Shown in pieces: positions 43,603 to 52,130 of a stretch of DNA of 64,000 bases (within the stretch, counting starts at the first letter, position 1; every line of letters starts with the position of its first letter). The DNA is taken from contig AP031437.1 in assembly GCA_042854365.1 (NCBI GenBank), positions 1,240,001 to 1,304,000 of the forward strand, given 5' to 3'. The notes under the pieces were generated by a model. It did no database searches. It had not been told where the DNA came from and was given only the letters and a program-made list of their open reading frames with translations. Source of the DNA: Anaeromassilibacillus sp001305115. Lineage in GTDB: Bacteria > Bacillota > Clostridia > Oscillospirales > Acutalibacteraceae. Both the position numbers and the translations under genes were made by a program.

Positions 43603-44199
43603 TTACCACAGCCGGTCGATTTGTGTATATACCTTACTGGGTTCTCTGTCCATAAAACTGGTCAATGCGTTGGTGGGGGCTGCAGGCAGGAGCACATTCA
43701 AAATATCCAGCGCATAATACCAGATCCCGGTATCCCAGTCCCGGAACCGCCCATTGCAGATGGCCCGCCCATAATCGCCGGGGGACAAATCCAGTGCCAA
43801 CTCAAGGAGCGGGAGCTTCTGCCCGGTCTTATCATAGGTATATCGCTCTGGAATTGCGCCGATGTGCCAGTCATAGCGGTATCGCACCTGGACTCCGCTC
43901 TCCCGCTGGGTGAGTTCAAAGGGCTGGAGGCGCATTGTGCTGTCCGCCTTCCACTTTATCAGCCTGCGGCAGTCCTTTTCGATATGAAACCCGTCGGGCC
44001 TTTGCACGACAGATGCGAAGTGTATGGGCAGTCCAAAGGGATAATAGGAGAAGAAATTCTTTGGTAGCCGCATGGCTCTGGGGTACTGGTTCCGCTGCAC
44101 AGCGGCATTTCCGCCCCGGCAGTCTTTATACCATTGCAGACGGACCTGCTGGACCAGAAGCGAGGGCAGATCTTTGGACCAATTGCCATTCTGTTTCAT
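43603..44199 (-). CDS. Array gene 20: conserved hypothetical protein
   Basis: 198 residues, Trp/Tyr-rich and basic in the first half, with a beta-rich middle (GVQVRYRYDWHIGAIPERYT) and a helical end (WYYALDILNVLLPAAPTNAL). No domain recognised. Spacing of 26 nt to the preceding gene; one of the few gaps above 20 nt. Confidence 0.55.
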   Translation of the reverse strand: MKQNGNWSKDLPSLLVQQVRLQWYKDCRGGNAAVQRNQYPRAMRLPKNFFSYYPFGLPIHFASVVQRPDGFHIEKDCRRLIKWKADSTMRLQPFELTQRESGVQVRYRYDWHIGAIPERYTYDKTGQKLPLLELALDLSPGDYGRAICNGRFRDWDTGIWYYALDILNVLLPAAPTNALTSFMDREPSKVYTQIDRLW

Positions 44200-44225
44200 C
44201 GCCGCGCCTCCTTCTTAGCGCCGTT

Positions 44226-44549
44226 CTACGAACGGTTGGCCTGCTCCAACCGCTCCATCAACAGCGGGATTGCCGTAGCCTGCCAAAAGTCTCCGCTTAC
44301 CCAGCCAGTGGACATTCCCACATGCGTTTTGGTAAACTGCTTAACATAGTACTGCTTGCCCGGCGCAGGCAGTTCGCCGGTCAAATCCGCAAAGATGCGG
44401 AGGATCTCCTCCCGGAGAACTCTGGGGGAATACGACAGTTCCATTGTCTGATACCGCTCCTTTAGAAGCCGCCACAGAAACGGGTCGCCCCGCAGCCCCC
44501 ACTGGGTAGGCTCCGGATCGAAAATACAAGCAACAAATTTAGCTTTCAT
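44226..44549 (-). CDS. Array gene 19: conserved hypothetical protein
   Basis: 107 residues. The motif FDPEPTQWGLRGDPFLWRLL near the start and GMSTGWVSGDFWQATAIPLL near the end give a distinctive signature, shared as far as I recall with unassigned small proteins of Firmicutes immunity arrays. Overlaps the preceding stop by 11 nt. Confidence 0.6.
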   Translation of the reverse strand: MKAKFVACIFDPEPTQWGLRGDPFLWRLLKERYQTMELSYSPRVLREEILRIFADLTGELPAPGKQYYVKQFTKTHVGMSTGWVSGDFWQATAIPLLMERLEQANRS

Positions 44550-45042
44550 GGGTGATGCAGAAAATCTCCTTATTCAAGTCAAAGTAGACCACCATCAGCT
44601 CGTCGGTGATCTCCGGGTTGAAGGAAAGGTCCAGAATAAAAGCCTGCTGCTCGTCCTCGCCATCCACCAAGCTGCCAAAACGCTTGAGCCGCAAAAAGTC
44701 CACCATCTCGGCAAAGGACAGCTTGGCCGGGTCGGTTCCCGGAAAGAGCTCTGCCGCGATATCGGCGTCTACTTCGTCCCGGTGGAACTCCATGAAAAAT
44801 GTCACGATGCCGTGGCAGGGGCTGTCCTCGTCCGCCAGTGCCGCTTTGAGGGCGGCCTTGGCCTTTTCCGCCAATTTCTCCGCCTCGTCCAGCATTTCTC
44901 CCACCGCATCCATGGCGGCAGGATTGTCGGTCAGTTCCTCCTCTACATCGAAGAGGAAGGGCAGTCCCGTGTCCTCGGGAAAGGTGAAGATCTCCTCACC
45001 GGGCGTGTATGTAAAATCAATGCGTTTGCAATTCAGTTTCAT
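44539..45042 (-). CDS. Array gene 18: DUF2004 family protein
   Basis: 167 residues. Helical middle (EAEKLAEKAKAALKAALADE) and a beta end with LDLSFNPEITDELMVVYFDL and ITHES fit the DUF2004 family, whose members lie next to toxin genes and are predicted immunity proteins. The acidic composition suits binding to basic nuclease toxins, but no target is shown. Confidence 0.65.
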   Translation of the reverse strand: MKLNCKRIDFTYTPGEEIFTFPEDTGLPFLFDVEEELTDNPAAMDAVGEMLDEAEKLAEKAKAALKAALADEDSPCHGIVTFFMEFHRDEVDADIAAELFPGTDPAKLSFAEMVDFLRLKRFGSLVDGEDEQQAFILDLSFNPEITDELMVVYFDLNKEIFCITHES

Positions 45043-45054
45043 AGATACACCTCC

Positions 45055-45417
45055 TCATTGGTTTTCCAGATGGGGCAATGGAATTGGCGAATAGACTACC
45101 GTATCGCCGTCATGATCCATCTTGAGAATGATAGCAAATTCCGCCGCATTGCTTTCCTGGCCCTTGGGGAGAGGAAAGATCATTGGGGGGCAGCGCAGGG
45201 CAGCATGGTTCGTGGTTTCATTCCAATCCTCCATGGCAGCAGATAAAATGGCATCAATGTGTGCCAATACCTGCTCAATGGAACCCGCTGAAATGTTGTA
45301 AAAAGCGGGGTTTTTATGATACTGCTCTGTGATGAAGCTTTTATAGGCTTATACCGGCATAAAGCAGAATTCCCAATCAAGGGGATGCAGCCCAAGCCAA
45401 TACGCATATAGTTTCAT
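45055..45417 (-). pseudogene. Array gene 17: hypothetical gene with a nonsense codon
   Basis: A 120-codon frame from 45417 (MKLYAYWLGLHPLDWEFCFM) to 45055 (YSPIPLPHLENQ), 363 nt, interrupted by a single TAA after FMPV. Everything downstream (AYKSFITEQYHKNPAFYNIS onward) is in the same frame, so this is one point mutation. A restart at an internal ATG could produce only a 70-residue fragment. Family unknown. Confidence 0.65.
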
Positions 45418-45427
45418 AGGCAATCCC

Positions 45428-46267
45428 TTACCCCTCAATGTAGGCATCTTTGACGCCCTTTTTCATGGAGCCATAGACCACCACCGCATGGTCGGTGAAC
45501 ATCTCATCGCAGTCAAAATAGGCGGTGAAGCTGCCGCCGGAGGTGACGATCAGGTCGATCAGGCTGATTCGCCGGGCAAGTTCTTCCTCTGTGATGGGGT
45601 CTGTTTCCGGATTGCGGGGATTTTCCTCATCCTGGGAGAGCCAGTCGTTGGCAAGCCCGGTCAGACTCTTGGCCGCAAACTCCCGCATGGCCTTGTCCCA
45701 GGTTTCGCAGTCGGCCAGCAGTTTCTTGGCGGCGCTGCGTGCGCGGGTCCAGGAGGGCTTGCTCTCGGCATTGACCTCCAGAGAAAGATTCACATCTTTT
45801 CCGCACCACTGTATCTCGCCCTCAAAGGTATCATAGTCCTTGTTCAGCGTCAGCTCACCCAGCACCTCGTCCTGGACAACCACCGGCTTGTAGTATTCGT
45901 CCAGAATGGCTTGAAGCTCCGGGCAGACCTCATGGGCCTTGACCACCTGGGAGATACACCAGGGCCGCACCACCAGACCCTTTGCCCATTCTTCCTTCAT
46001 CCGGCGGATTTTGAGGCGGCAGATCTGCTCGCTTTGAAAGCGTCCCCAGCCCTTGTCGCTATTGCGTTCCTCATCGGTGACCGGCCAATCCAGCCGCTCC
46101 TCTTTGGTGATGACCTTGCCGGTGTCACAGAACACCATGCCCAGTGTCACAACGGTCATTTCCCAAAAGTTGCCTTTCCAGTTATATCCGCCCCCAATGC
46201 AGCGATTGATCAGAGCGACCACTTCCTGCTCCTCGGGTTCGTACATCTCATAGAATTCCTCAAACAT
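45428..46267 (-). CDS. Array gene 16: DUF2262 family protein
   Basis: 279 residues with the DUF2262 domain in the C-terminal two thirds: VLGELTLNKDYDTFEGEIQW, WTRARSAAKKLLADCETWDK, LTGLANDWLSQDEENPR (opening) and ITEEELARRISLIDLIVTSG, ending with a Phe/Tyr-rich strand and FTDHAVVVYG. A paralogue of array gene 2, about 45 percent identical by eye. Both are predicted immunity proteins; having two suggests different toxin variants. Confidence 0.8.
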   Translation of the reverse strand: MFEEFYEMYEPEEQEVVALINRCIGGGYNWKGNFWEMTVVTLGMVFCDTGKVITKEERLDWPVTDEERNSDKGWGRFQSEQICRLKIRRMKEEWAKGLVVRPWCISQVVKAHEVCPELQAILDEYYKPVVVQDEVLGELTLNKDYDTFEGEIQWCGKDVNLSLEVNAESKPSWTRARSAAKKLLADCETWDKAMREFAAKSLTGLANDWLSQDEENPRNPETDPITEEELARRISLIDLIVTSGGSFTAYFDCDEMFTDHAVVVYGSMKKGVKDAYIEG

Positions 46268-46281
46268 CGGCGCAACCTCCT

Positions 46282-46875
46282 TTACAGCCCTTCCAGAACT
46301 GCCGCCATCTTGGGGGCAAACTCCGGAGAAACTTCCTGCTCCAGTGCGCCCCGGTAAGCCAGCACCGCCTGCCAGGAGTAGTAATAGAAGCTGTAAAACA
46401 AGTCCGCGGGGAAGACTTCGTCCTCCTCGTAGCGCATCTCGTCTTCTTCCTCGTCATATTCCTCCGACCACAGATATTCTTCCTTCAGCAAGTCGGAGAA
46501 CAGAGGCAGCGGGTCGGCGTGTTCCATCCTATCTCCATCGTGGAAGCACTGGAGGATACAGGCAAAGAAGTCCAGCAGCTCCCCGGCAAGGAAATGGGCT
46601 ACGGGGTTCTGGCCGCTCTCTGTAAGGGCCTTCTCCAGAATCCGGCTCAGGAACACCATGCCGAAAGGGGTGGCGTGCCACAGGGTACTCTGGTGCTCCA
46701 TATTGGCGGTGAGCTTGTAAAGGGCCTTTTTGACTGCTTTCGGATTTTTCATCTGCTCCAGCACCGCCAGGTGAGCGGGAAAATCCGTCCCCCGGCCATA
46801 GGCTGTGGTGAGCCGATGCCACGGGACATCAGCGACCTTGAGATGGGTGATATAGGTTCTATTTTCTTCTGTCAT
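46282..46875 (-). CDS. Array gene 15: helical hypothetical protein
   Basis: 197 residues, mostly helical, with alternating helices (HLAVLEQMKNPKAVKKALYK, LSRILEKALTESGQNPVAHF, LLDFFACILQCFHDGDRMEH) and a very acidic segment EEYDEEEDEMRYEEDE. Looks like a HEAT-type or armadillo-like scaffold. Not recognised as a named family. Confidence 0.55.
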   Translation of the reverse strand: MTEENRTYITHLKVADVPWHRLTTAYGRGTDFPAHLAVLEQMKNPKAVKKALYKLTANMEHQSTLWHATPFGMVFLSRILEKALTESGQNPVAHFLAGELLDFFACILQCFHDGDRMEHADPLPLFSDLLKEEYLWSEEYDEEEDEMRYEEDEVFPADLFYSFYYYSWQAVLAYRGALEQEVSPEFAPKMAAVLEGL

Positions 46876-46888
46876 GCCGCTTTCCTCC

Positions 46889-47509
46889 TTATCCCTCTGT
46901 CTGGCTGCGGTATTCCTTCTCCAGCGCGGTGTACCACCGTTTCAGCATGGTTTCCAGACTGGTTTTCCCGTTGCGATCTGAAAAAGCAAGGAATTTGTGC
47001 AGCAGTCTGGGAAACAGATATTTGCCCGCTTCTGTCAGGTCCTGGTTGATATAGACCATCCGAAGGATACGGCCCTGCCGGTCCAGAGGATTCTTTTTCA
47101 GTAGTTCCTTTTCAAAGCAGAACCGAAGGAACACCACATTCTCATCGTAGAAATCCTCCACTACAGCCGCGCCGATGCTGGTATAGGTGATGTCATACAC
47201 CAAACGGTTCCAGTCAAATTTCTCGGCATAGAGCAGTTTCAGCGCCTTCTCCCAATGTTCCTCTGGAATCACCAGCATCCTATGTTGGGCGGTGCTGGAG
47301 TAGCCGCGGTAGATGGGGTCCGGCCGCCCCAGCAGTTCGCTCACACCATTGGCATAGACGAAACACAGCTCCTCATCGAACAGGCCGCCGATAAAGTTGC
47401 CGTTGCAGTACAGCATATAGTTCTTGGACTTGGCCGGTGAAAAAGAGAGCCGGTATTCCTGCGAATCCAGGCTTTTATGTACCTTGTTCAGAAAGTCTAT
47501 TGATGTCAT
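46889..47509 (-). CDS. Array gene 14: conserved hypothetical protein
   Basis: 206 residues. The segment YMLYCNGNFIGGLFDEELCF with GRPDPIYRGYS forms a beta hairpin region; the rest is helical with FLRFCFEKELLKKNPLDRQG. No named domain recognised. Regular spacing and GC-rich codon use support it as a gene. Confidence 0.55.
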   Translation of the reverse strand: MTSIDFLNKVHKSLDSQEYRLSFSPAKSKNYMLYCNGNFIGGLFDEELCFVYANGVSELLGRPDPIYRGYSSTAQHRMLVIPEEHWEKALKLLYAEKFDWNRLVYDITYTSIGAAVVEDFYDENVVFLRFCFEKELLKKNPLDRQGRILRMVYINQDLTEAGKYLFPRLLHKFLAFSDRNGKTSLETMLKRWYTALEKEYRSQTEG

Positions 47510-47520
47510 GGCCTTGCTCC

Positions 47521-48600
47521 TTATTCCTCAAACTCACCCTCAACCATCCCATTGAGATAACGACCGGGGTTTGCAATAAAGTCGTCCCATTTGGCCAGGG
47601 GGTGGAATTCCTCGTGCTCGATGTCCAGATACCACAGCTTTTTGTCCCTGGGGCTCCACAGCAGCAAGAAGTCGCTGTAGTTGTCCATCTTCACCATGAG
47701 GGAGAGCAGCTTCTTCCGCTTCCAGGTCATTCCCTGCACATCCATGAAGGAGTAGAGCTCCGCCCATTTCACCAGTTCCTGTTCCGGAAATTCCAGCCGC
47801 AGGGGACCGGCCTTTAAGTATTCCACCAGCTTGGCAGGCAGCTTGTAAAGCATGAGCTGCCGGACCTTTTCCTGTTCGTTGTGCCAGTCCTCCGGTTCCA
47901 GGGCCTTTAGGTAGTCGGCCATCTCCTGGTTCTTCTCCTGAACCGCTACGGTGTAGGGGCGGTCACCATACTTGTCGGCAATGGTGATGTCCGCCCCTTG
48001 TTCGACGAGCCAACGCACCATGGGAAAATCGTTGGAGCGGGCGGCCTCGGTGACGGGGGTGGAGGCGTAAGGAAACACCATGTCCGGCTTGTGGTAATTG
48101 ATGTCCGCCCCTTTTTCCAGAAGCAGCTGGGCGAGCTCGGCGTATCCATCGGACACAGCTGCCCGGAACGCCTCGCCGCCGAACTTAACCACCGTGATCC
48201 CGGCCTGCTCCAGTACGGGGATATTCTCCGGGCGCTTGCCCCAGCGAACTTCCTCGAAAGCCCGTCGTTTCTGGTCGGGAGTGAATTTTGTGGCCTGCCC
48301 AGCAAAAAGGGATGCCACATCCGGAGCACAGCAGCGAATGGCGGTGAGCAGCAGTGGCTGTTCCACTGCTAGGTCGGGGTCAGCTCCATGTTCCAGAAGG
48401 AAGTGGATCATCGGCACATCATTCCGGAAAACCGCGATCTCCAGCGGCATCAGCTTGATATATTCGCTGAGCTGGATGGGAGCATTGAGATTCAACCCGC
48501 CTTGGAGCAGTGCCTCCAGCTTGGGAGTGTCATGGTCACAGATGGCGGCCGCCGTTTCCGGGAGGGTCTCCCAACGGCCAATCGTTCCAATTTCATACAT
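47521..48600 (-). CDS. Array gene 13: ankyrin-repeat protein with SUKH C-terminal domain
   Basis: 359 residues. Ankyrin repeats occupy about 20-250: PLEIAVFRNDVPMIHFLLEHGADPD (opening given), LLLTAIRCCAPDV, GYAELAQLLLEKGADINYHK and DFPMVRWLVEQGADITIADK. The last ~105 residues (KLPAKLVEYLKAGPLRLEFP, then SDFLLLWSPRDKKLWYLDIE and HEEFHPLAKWDDFIANPGRY) resemble an SMI1/KNR4 fold. An ankyrin platform fused to an immunity domain fits a protein that binds toxins. Confidence 0.7.
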   Translation of the reverse strand: MYEIGTIGRWETLPETAAAICDHDTPKLEALLQGGLNLNAPIQLSEYIKLMPLEIAVFRNDVPMIHFLLEHGADPDLAVEQPLLLTAIRCCAPDVASLFAGQATKFTPDQKRRAFEEVRWGKRPENIPVLEQAGITVVKFGGEAFRAAVSDGYAELAQLLLEKGADINYHKPDMVFPYASTPVTEAARSNDFPMVRWLVEQGADITIADKYGDRPYTVAVQEKNQEMADYLKALEPEDWHNEQEKVRQLMLYKLPAKLVEYLKAGPLRLEFPEQELVKWAELYSFMDVQGMTWKRKKLLSLMVKMDNYSDFLLLWSPRDKKLWYLDIEHEEFHPLAKWDDFIANPGRYLNGMVEGEFEE

Positions 48601-48607
48601 AGGACGC

Positions 48608-48949
48608 CTACTTTCTCCGTTGCTTTACTTTATAGGGAACGGTTCTGCCCAGCACCCGGCCTTTGCCAATGGCATTGGCCCCTTCATAAATCAAGAATTC
48701 CACATTGTTTTCCAGCGGGCCATAGTCCACGGTATCCGGGTAGAGGGGTTGGGCATTCCCAAAAGCCGGTTCATCAAACGCACATTCAGTCCCATCCAAG
48801 AAGCATACGCCCAGATATTCAGTGGTTCCTGTGGCTACAAGATGGGGACTATACTTTTCGCTGGCCAAGCTGGGGGGAGTCTTTCGCTTACCACTCCAGA
48901 AGATGACCTCCACATGGAGCACCGCCCGGTTTTCATCTGTCCCGATCAT
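48608..48949 (-). CDS. Array gene 12: EF-Tu domain-like barrel protein
   Basis: 113 residues from the ATG at 48949 (GGAGG 7 nt upstream; the longer upstream frame overlaps the preceding gene and is non-coding). It is a small beta-barrel of EF-Tu C-terminal type: VEVIFWSGKRKTPPSLASEK, HLVATGTTEYLGVCFLDGTE and EFLIYEGANAIGKGRVLGR. Decoy-like EF-Tu barrels are known near contact-dependent toxins that use EF-Tu; that is only a possibility here. Confidence 0.5.
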   Translation of the reverse strand: MIGTDENRAVLHVEVIFWSGKRKTPPSLASEKYSPHLVATGTTEYLGVCFLDGTECAFDEPAFGNAQPLYPDTVDYGPLENNVEFLIYEGANAIGKGRVLGRTVPYKVKQRRK

Positions 48950-48969
48950 GCCAGTTCCTCCATTCCTGC

Positions 48970-50118
48970 TTAATCTCCGAATCGCTCGGCAGCATCCTGG
49001 TAAACGGTGACGCTCTTTGCCACCTTCTTTTTCTGACCGCGGATGCGGAAGTAGTCCCGCAGAACACGCTTCAATTCTGGGTTCTCCACCTTGCGGGGCA
49101 GCAAGCTGATGAACATTTCGTCGTAACTTTCGTACAGAACTCCGCCCCGGTTGTAAGTCTGCCATGTCACAGTGGGCTTGCGGCCCTCCGGGTCTTTTGC
49201 CAAATCAAAGAGCCACCGCTCATCCAGATCCACATAACGTTCAAACACGAAACCCATGTCATAGGCTCCATAGCGGTAATCTCCCCAGAAAATCAGAGCG
49301 ATCATTCCATCGGGGCCAGAGCGTTCAAAGGTCCAGTCGTCCGGATAGCAACGGTAATCCAGCATCCCCAGAGCGGTGAACAAATAGCCCCTCTTCGGCG
49401 TGTCCAAAAGCGGAGAATAGGTTTCGTACATCTGTTCCTTGGTCTGGGTGATGATTGCCTTCATAAAGACCGGGATCAGCCAGCTTCCGCCGTAACGTTC
49501 ATTCAGCTCATCGGCCAATGCTTGCAGCCGCTCATCCGGGTTGCGGATTAGGGAGGCAGTCAGTACTACGGCAGGAATTTTCTCCATTTCCTTCGGCCTC
49601 GCGTTGGAAAGCCCAAGCCCTTCTGAAAGCCTCCACGAGATGCAGTTATCGCCGTCATAAAATGGGGCGTGTTTCAGTTGGGCGATCCTTTCTGTGTTTT
49701 CCGCCAGAAAACGATACACCTCCAGCATCTTCGGAGAGGCTTTCCCCAACATCAAATAAAAGCAGAAATTCAACTGTTCTACCTGCTTGTCTTCCAGTGG
49801 CTTTGTGTCCGCCTCAGAGAGCAACTGGGAGAGGGTCTTGAGGATGACCGGGGCGATCTGCTCCGATACACAGTCAGAGCAGGCATTCGACATGATATGG
49901 CTGCCCATCCATTTGCCCTTGACCAGCTTGGCCCAAAGAGGGGCGGCGGGGGCATACTCCAGCTGTGCCAGAGCCTTCTGAGCAGCTGTTTTGCACTTGC
50001 CCTTTTCTGTATTCACAAGCTGGAGAAGCAGTTCGCCGTTGGCTTCCTCCTTGCCCAGCTCCAAAATAGCCTGTTCTCGCTTTACGCCCTTCGGGGGCAG
50101 TTGCTCCAAAGTCATCAT
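48970..50118 (-). CDS. Array gene 11: HEAT-like conserved hypothetical protein
   Basis: 382 residues. The first ~240 residues look like HEAT-type helical pairs (ANGELLLQLVNTEKGKCKTA, VILKTLSQLLSEADTKPLED, IPAVVLTASLIRNPDERLQA), then a Trp/Tyr-rich beta region (GDYRYGAYDMGFVFERYVDL) and a basic C-terminal helix (RDYFRIRGQKKKVAKSV). Not recognised. Confidence 0.55.
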   Translation of the reverse strand: MMTLEQLPPKGVKREQAILELGKEEANGELLLQLVNTEKGKCKTAAQKALAQLEYAPAAPLWAKLVKGKWMGSHIMSNACSDCVSEQIAPVILKTLSQLLSEADTKPLEDKQVEQLNFCFYLMLGKASPKMLEVYRFLAENTERIAQLKHAPFYDGDNCISWRLSEGLGLSNARPKEMEKIPAVVLTASLIRNPDERLQALADELNERYGGSWLIPVFMKAIITQTKEQMYETYSPLLDTPKRGYLFTALGMLDYRCYPDDWTFERSGPDGMIALIFWGDYRYGAYDMGFVFERYVDLDERWLFDLAKDPEGRKPTVTWQTYNRGGVLYESYDEMFISLLPRKVENPELKRVLRDYFRIRGQKKKVAKSVTVYQDAAERFGD

Positions 50119-50128
50119 CTGTTTCCTC

Positions 50129-50716
50129 CTATCCCATAACGGTTATTTCCTTGACAGTCAAATTATCAAAATCCATGGCGATTAGCTGTTCGGCGGCCCC
50201 CGGGGTACACATGAACCAGGTGCTCATGCCCCAGGAATCCATCCTTGTGACGGTAAAAAAGTCGGTTTCAGCGGGAGTCGGATTTCTTGCGTCAAGATAG
50301 TGGTCGGAGTAGAGGTACACCAGATCCACCTCCCGCTCCGGCAGCCATTTAGCCCGACGGGCACGGGGCTTGCCATTTTTCAGCGTTTTTTCTCTGGGGT
50401 TCTCGAACCATTCCAGCTCCTTGATCTTCAGTCCGGTGAAGGTATCCATGAGCCGCTGGGCGATCTCCCGGTGGGTAAACACCCCGCAGTTCCAGGAGCC
50501 CATTAGCCATGTCTGTATAAAATCGCCCACCTTGCTGCCGGGAGCAGGTGGCCCGTAGACGCTCTCATCCGCCCACATAACTTCCATTTTCTCGCACGGA
50601 TCCGGCCGGGGACAGGACTGCTTGTTGCCATAGCGGTACATGATATTCACATAGCCGAAGTCCTTGCCGGTTCGGTCATGTCCGGCGGCTTCTATTTTAT
50701 AAGCGGTGATTGACAT
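50129..50716 (-). CDS. Array gene 10: conserved hypothetical protein
   Basis: 195 residues with a GGAGG-type ribosome site (AAGGAGG, 9 nt before the ATG). Cys/Pro-rich start (SCPRPDPCEKMEV), a central SWNCGVFTHREIAQRLMDTF, and a REVDLVYLYSDHYLDARNP block. Overlaps the previous gene by 25 nt. No family recognised. Confidence 0.55.
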   Translation of the reverse strand: MSITAYKIEAAGHDRTGKDFGYVNIMYRYGNKQSCPRPDPCEKMEVMWADESVYGPPAPGSKVGDFIQTWLMGSWNCGVFTHREIAQRLMDTFTGLKIKELEWFENPREKTLKNGKPRARRAKWLPEREVDLVYLYSDHYLDARNPTPAETDFFTVTRMDSWGMSTWFMCTPGAAEQLIAMDFDNLTVKEITVMG

Positions 50717-51108
50717 TGTATTTCCACCTCCTTAGCCAGCACAAATCCACACAGCCCAAGGGAGGCGTCGATGACGAATGACCGGATTTTCTCCCGCTCC
50801 ATCCGCTCCCGCAGTTCCTCAATGCTGCAACAGCCAGGAAATCCGTAAGGGATGGTCCTGTCCAGCAGGTCTTTGTACTGCTCAAAAAATCCTTCCACAC
50901 TAATTTCATCCATTCCAAAGAGGATGTTGTCCTGAATCACATTCTCAAACCAATGGGCCAACAGGCCGGTGAAGTGAACGGATACTTTCTCTCCGGCCTC
51001 GGTCTGGGTATCCATGTACAGGGTATGGGCTTCAAAGTCAGCGCAGTAGCGCAGGACCCTGTTGTCGTGCAGGCCATCAAAAGAGCAAATCAGCGTATTC
51101 ACAGGCAT
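50692..51108 (-). CDS. Array gene 9: conserved hypothetical protein
   Basis: 138 residues. ICSFDGLHDNRVLRYCADFE, EKVSVHFTGLLAHWFENVIQ and FVIDASLGLCGFVLAKEVEI give a mixed alpha/beta pattern typical of proteins that detect a small ligand or partner; similar proteins occur in large clostridial immunity arrays. Overlaps both neighbours. Function unknown. Confidence 0.6.
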   Translation of the reverse strand: MPVNTLICSFDGLHDNRVLRYCADFEAHTLYMDTQTEAGEKVSVHFTGLLAHWFENVIQDNILFGMDEISVEGFFEQYKDLLDRTIPYGFPGCCSIEELRERMEREKIRSFVIDASLGLCGFVLAKEVEIQCQSPLIK

Positions 51109-51311
51109 TCCTCCTCATCCAAGAGCCGCTCCTGCGCTTCTTTGGACAGGTCATTCCACAAAATATCGTATGTGAACTCCCGGATCTCCGGATAACACTC
51201 CCGTGCGGTCTTTTCCGCCGTCTCCCGGTCCAAGTAGTGCATCTCCTGGTGGAAAAACCAGTTGAGCTTTTCCATGAGCCGGTAGAGACGGATCTGTTCT
51301 TCTTGGGTCAT
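51099..51311 (-). CDS. Array gene 8: small helical hypothetical protein
   Basis: 70 residues from the ATG at 51311 with GAGGAGG 6 nt upstream. Helical, acidic: RLYRLMEKLNWFFHQEMHYL, then ETAEKTARECYPEIREFTYD. Overlaps the next start by 10 nt. Not recognised. Confidence 0.6.
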   Translation of the reverse strand: MTQEEQIRLYRLMEKLNWFFHQEMHYLDRETAEKTARECYPEIREFTYDILWNDLSKEAQERLLDEEECL

Positions 51312-51352
51312 GGAACACCTCCTCGGATTGTCGAAGAATGGAATGGCTGTAC

Positions 51353-51892
51353 TCATGCCAGCTCCGCGTCCAAAATCTGGACTTGTTTCCCTTTCTCGTC
51401 CACATAGTAAAGCGCAATGTAGTCGATGCCGTCCCGCTTGACCTGCTCCCAGGGCATCCGCTCACCGTTGATCAGTTCCACGGTATCTGCCTCGTCCGGC
51501 TCGAAGTCCTCTTTTTCGTCCTCATAGTCAATGCTGTAACCCAGCTCCAGCACCAGCTTGGAGGCAGGGACCTCATACCGCTTGAGGGGACGGTGTTCCA
51601 GTTTGGCTGGATCGTGTTCATCGCAGAACAGATTGTCATAGCCATGCCGCCCGCCATCGAAGATGACGAACTCCTCGCCGCTCTCCGGGTCACGGGCTGC
51701 CACCAGTCCGGGTGCCTCATCACTATCTGCAATATAGGGTTGGGGCTCTCCGTTCACCGTGAGCAAATCTCCGTAATACCAAACCTCCAGCAGTTCATTG
51801 CCAGTGGCGGAACACAATGTTACGGTGGGCAGTCGCTTCTCCGCCCATTCTTTCACATGGCCGGTGAGCCAGGTGGGATATTTTTCAGTCAT
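51353..51892 (-). CDS. Array gene 7: conserved hypothetical protein
   Basis: 179 residues. N-terminal WLTGHVKEWAEKRLPTVTLC, a beta-rich middle with IFDGGRHGYDNLFCDEHDP, then YEVPASKLVLELGYSIDYED and a C-terminal GIDYIALYYVDEKGKQVQIL. Acidic segment in the middle. Likely a beta-rich immunity protein, family not recognised. Confidence 0.55.
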   Translation of the reverse strand: MTEKYPTWLTGHVKEWAEKRLPTVTLCSATGNELLEVWYYGDLLTVNGEPQPYIADSDEAPGLVAARDPESGEEFVIFDGGRHGYDNLFCDEHDPAKLEHRPLKRYEVPASKLVLELGYSIDYEDEKEDFEPDEADTVELINGERMPWEQVKRDGIDYIALYYVDEKGKQVQILDAELA

Positions 51893-51905
51893 CGTTTCGT
51901 CCTCC

Positions 51906-52130
51906 TTACAACACCCAAGACATGATACTGATCACAATCAGCACGATCCCCAGCAAAAAGAAATGCACCCGGCGGGAGCCACGGCCATAGCGGTGGGAGT
52001 CCGGCTTGCCGGCAGGGTCGCACATCCAGTTCCAATTCAGAATTGAACCAGCCACAGACACAATACCCATGATCAAAGTCAACCACTCCCAATGTGCCTG
52101 CAAAAAAGCTGTGATCTGTTCGCTGTTCAT
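51906..52130 (-). CDS. Array gene 6: Imm17-like two-span membrane protein
   Basis: 74 residues with two hydrophobic spans (about 12-32 and 56-74) around a basic, Gly-rich loop (KPDSHRYGRGSRR). GIVSVAGSILNWNWMC followed by FFLLGIVLIVISIM fits the predicted Imm17 family of small membrane immunity proteins. Its stop lies directly before array gene 7's start, and the preceding gene ends 1 nt before its start. Confidence 0.6.
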   Translation of the reverse strand: MNSEQITAFLQAHWEWLTLIMGIVSVAGSILNWNWMCDPAGKPDSHRYGRGSRRVHFFLLGIVLIVISIMSWVL

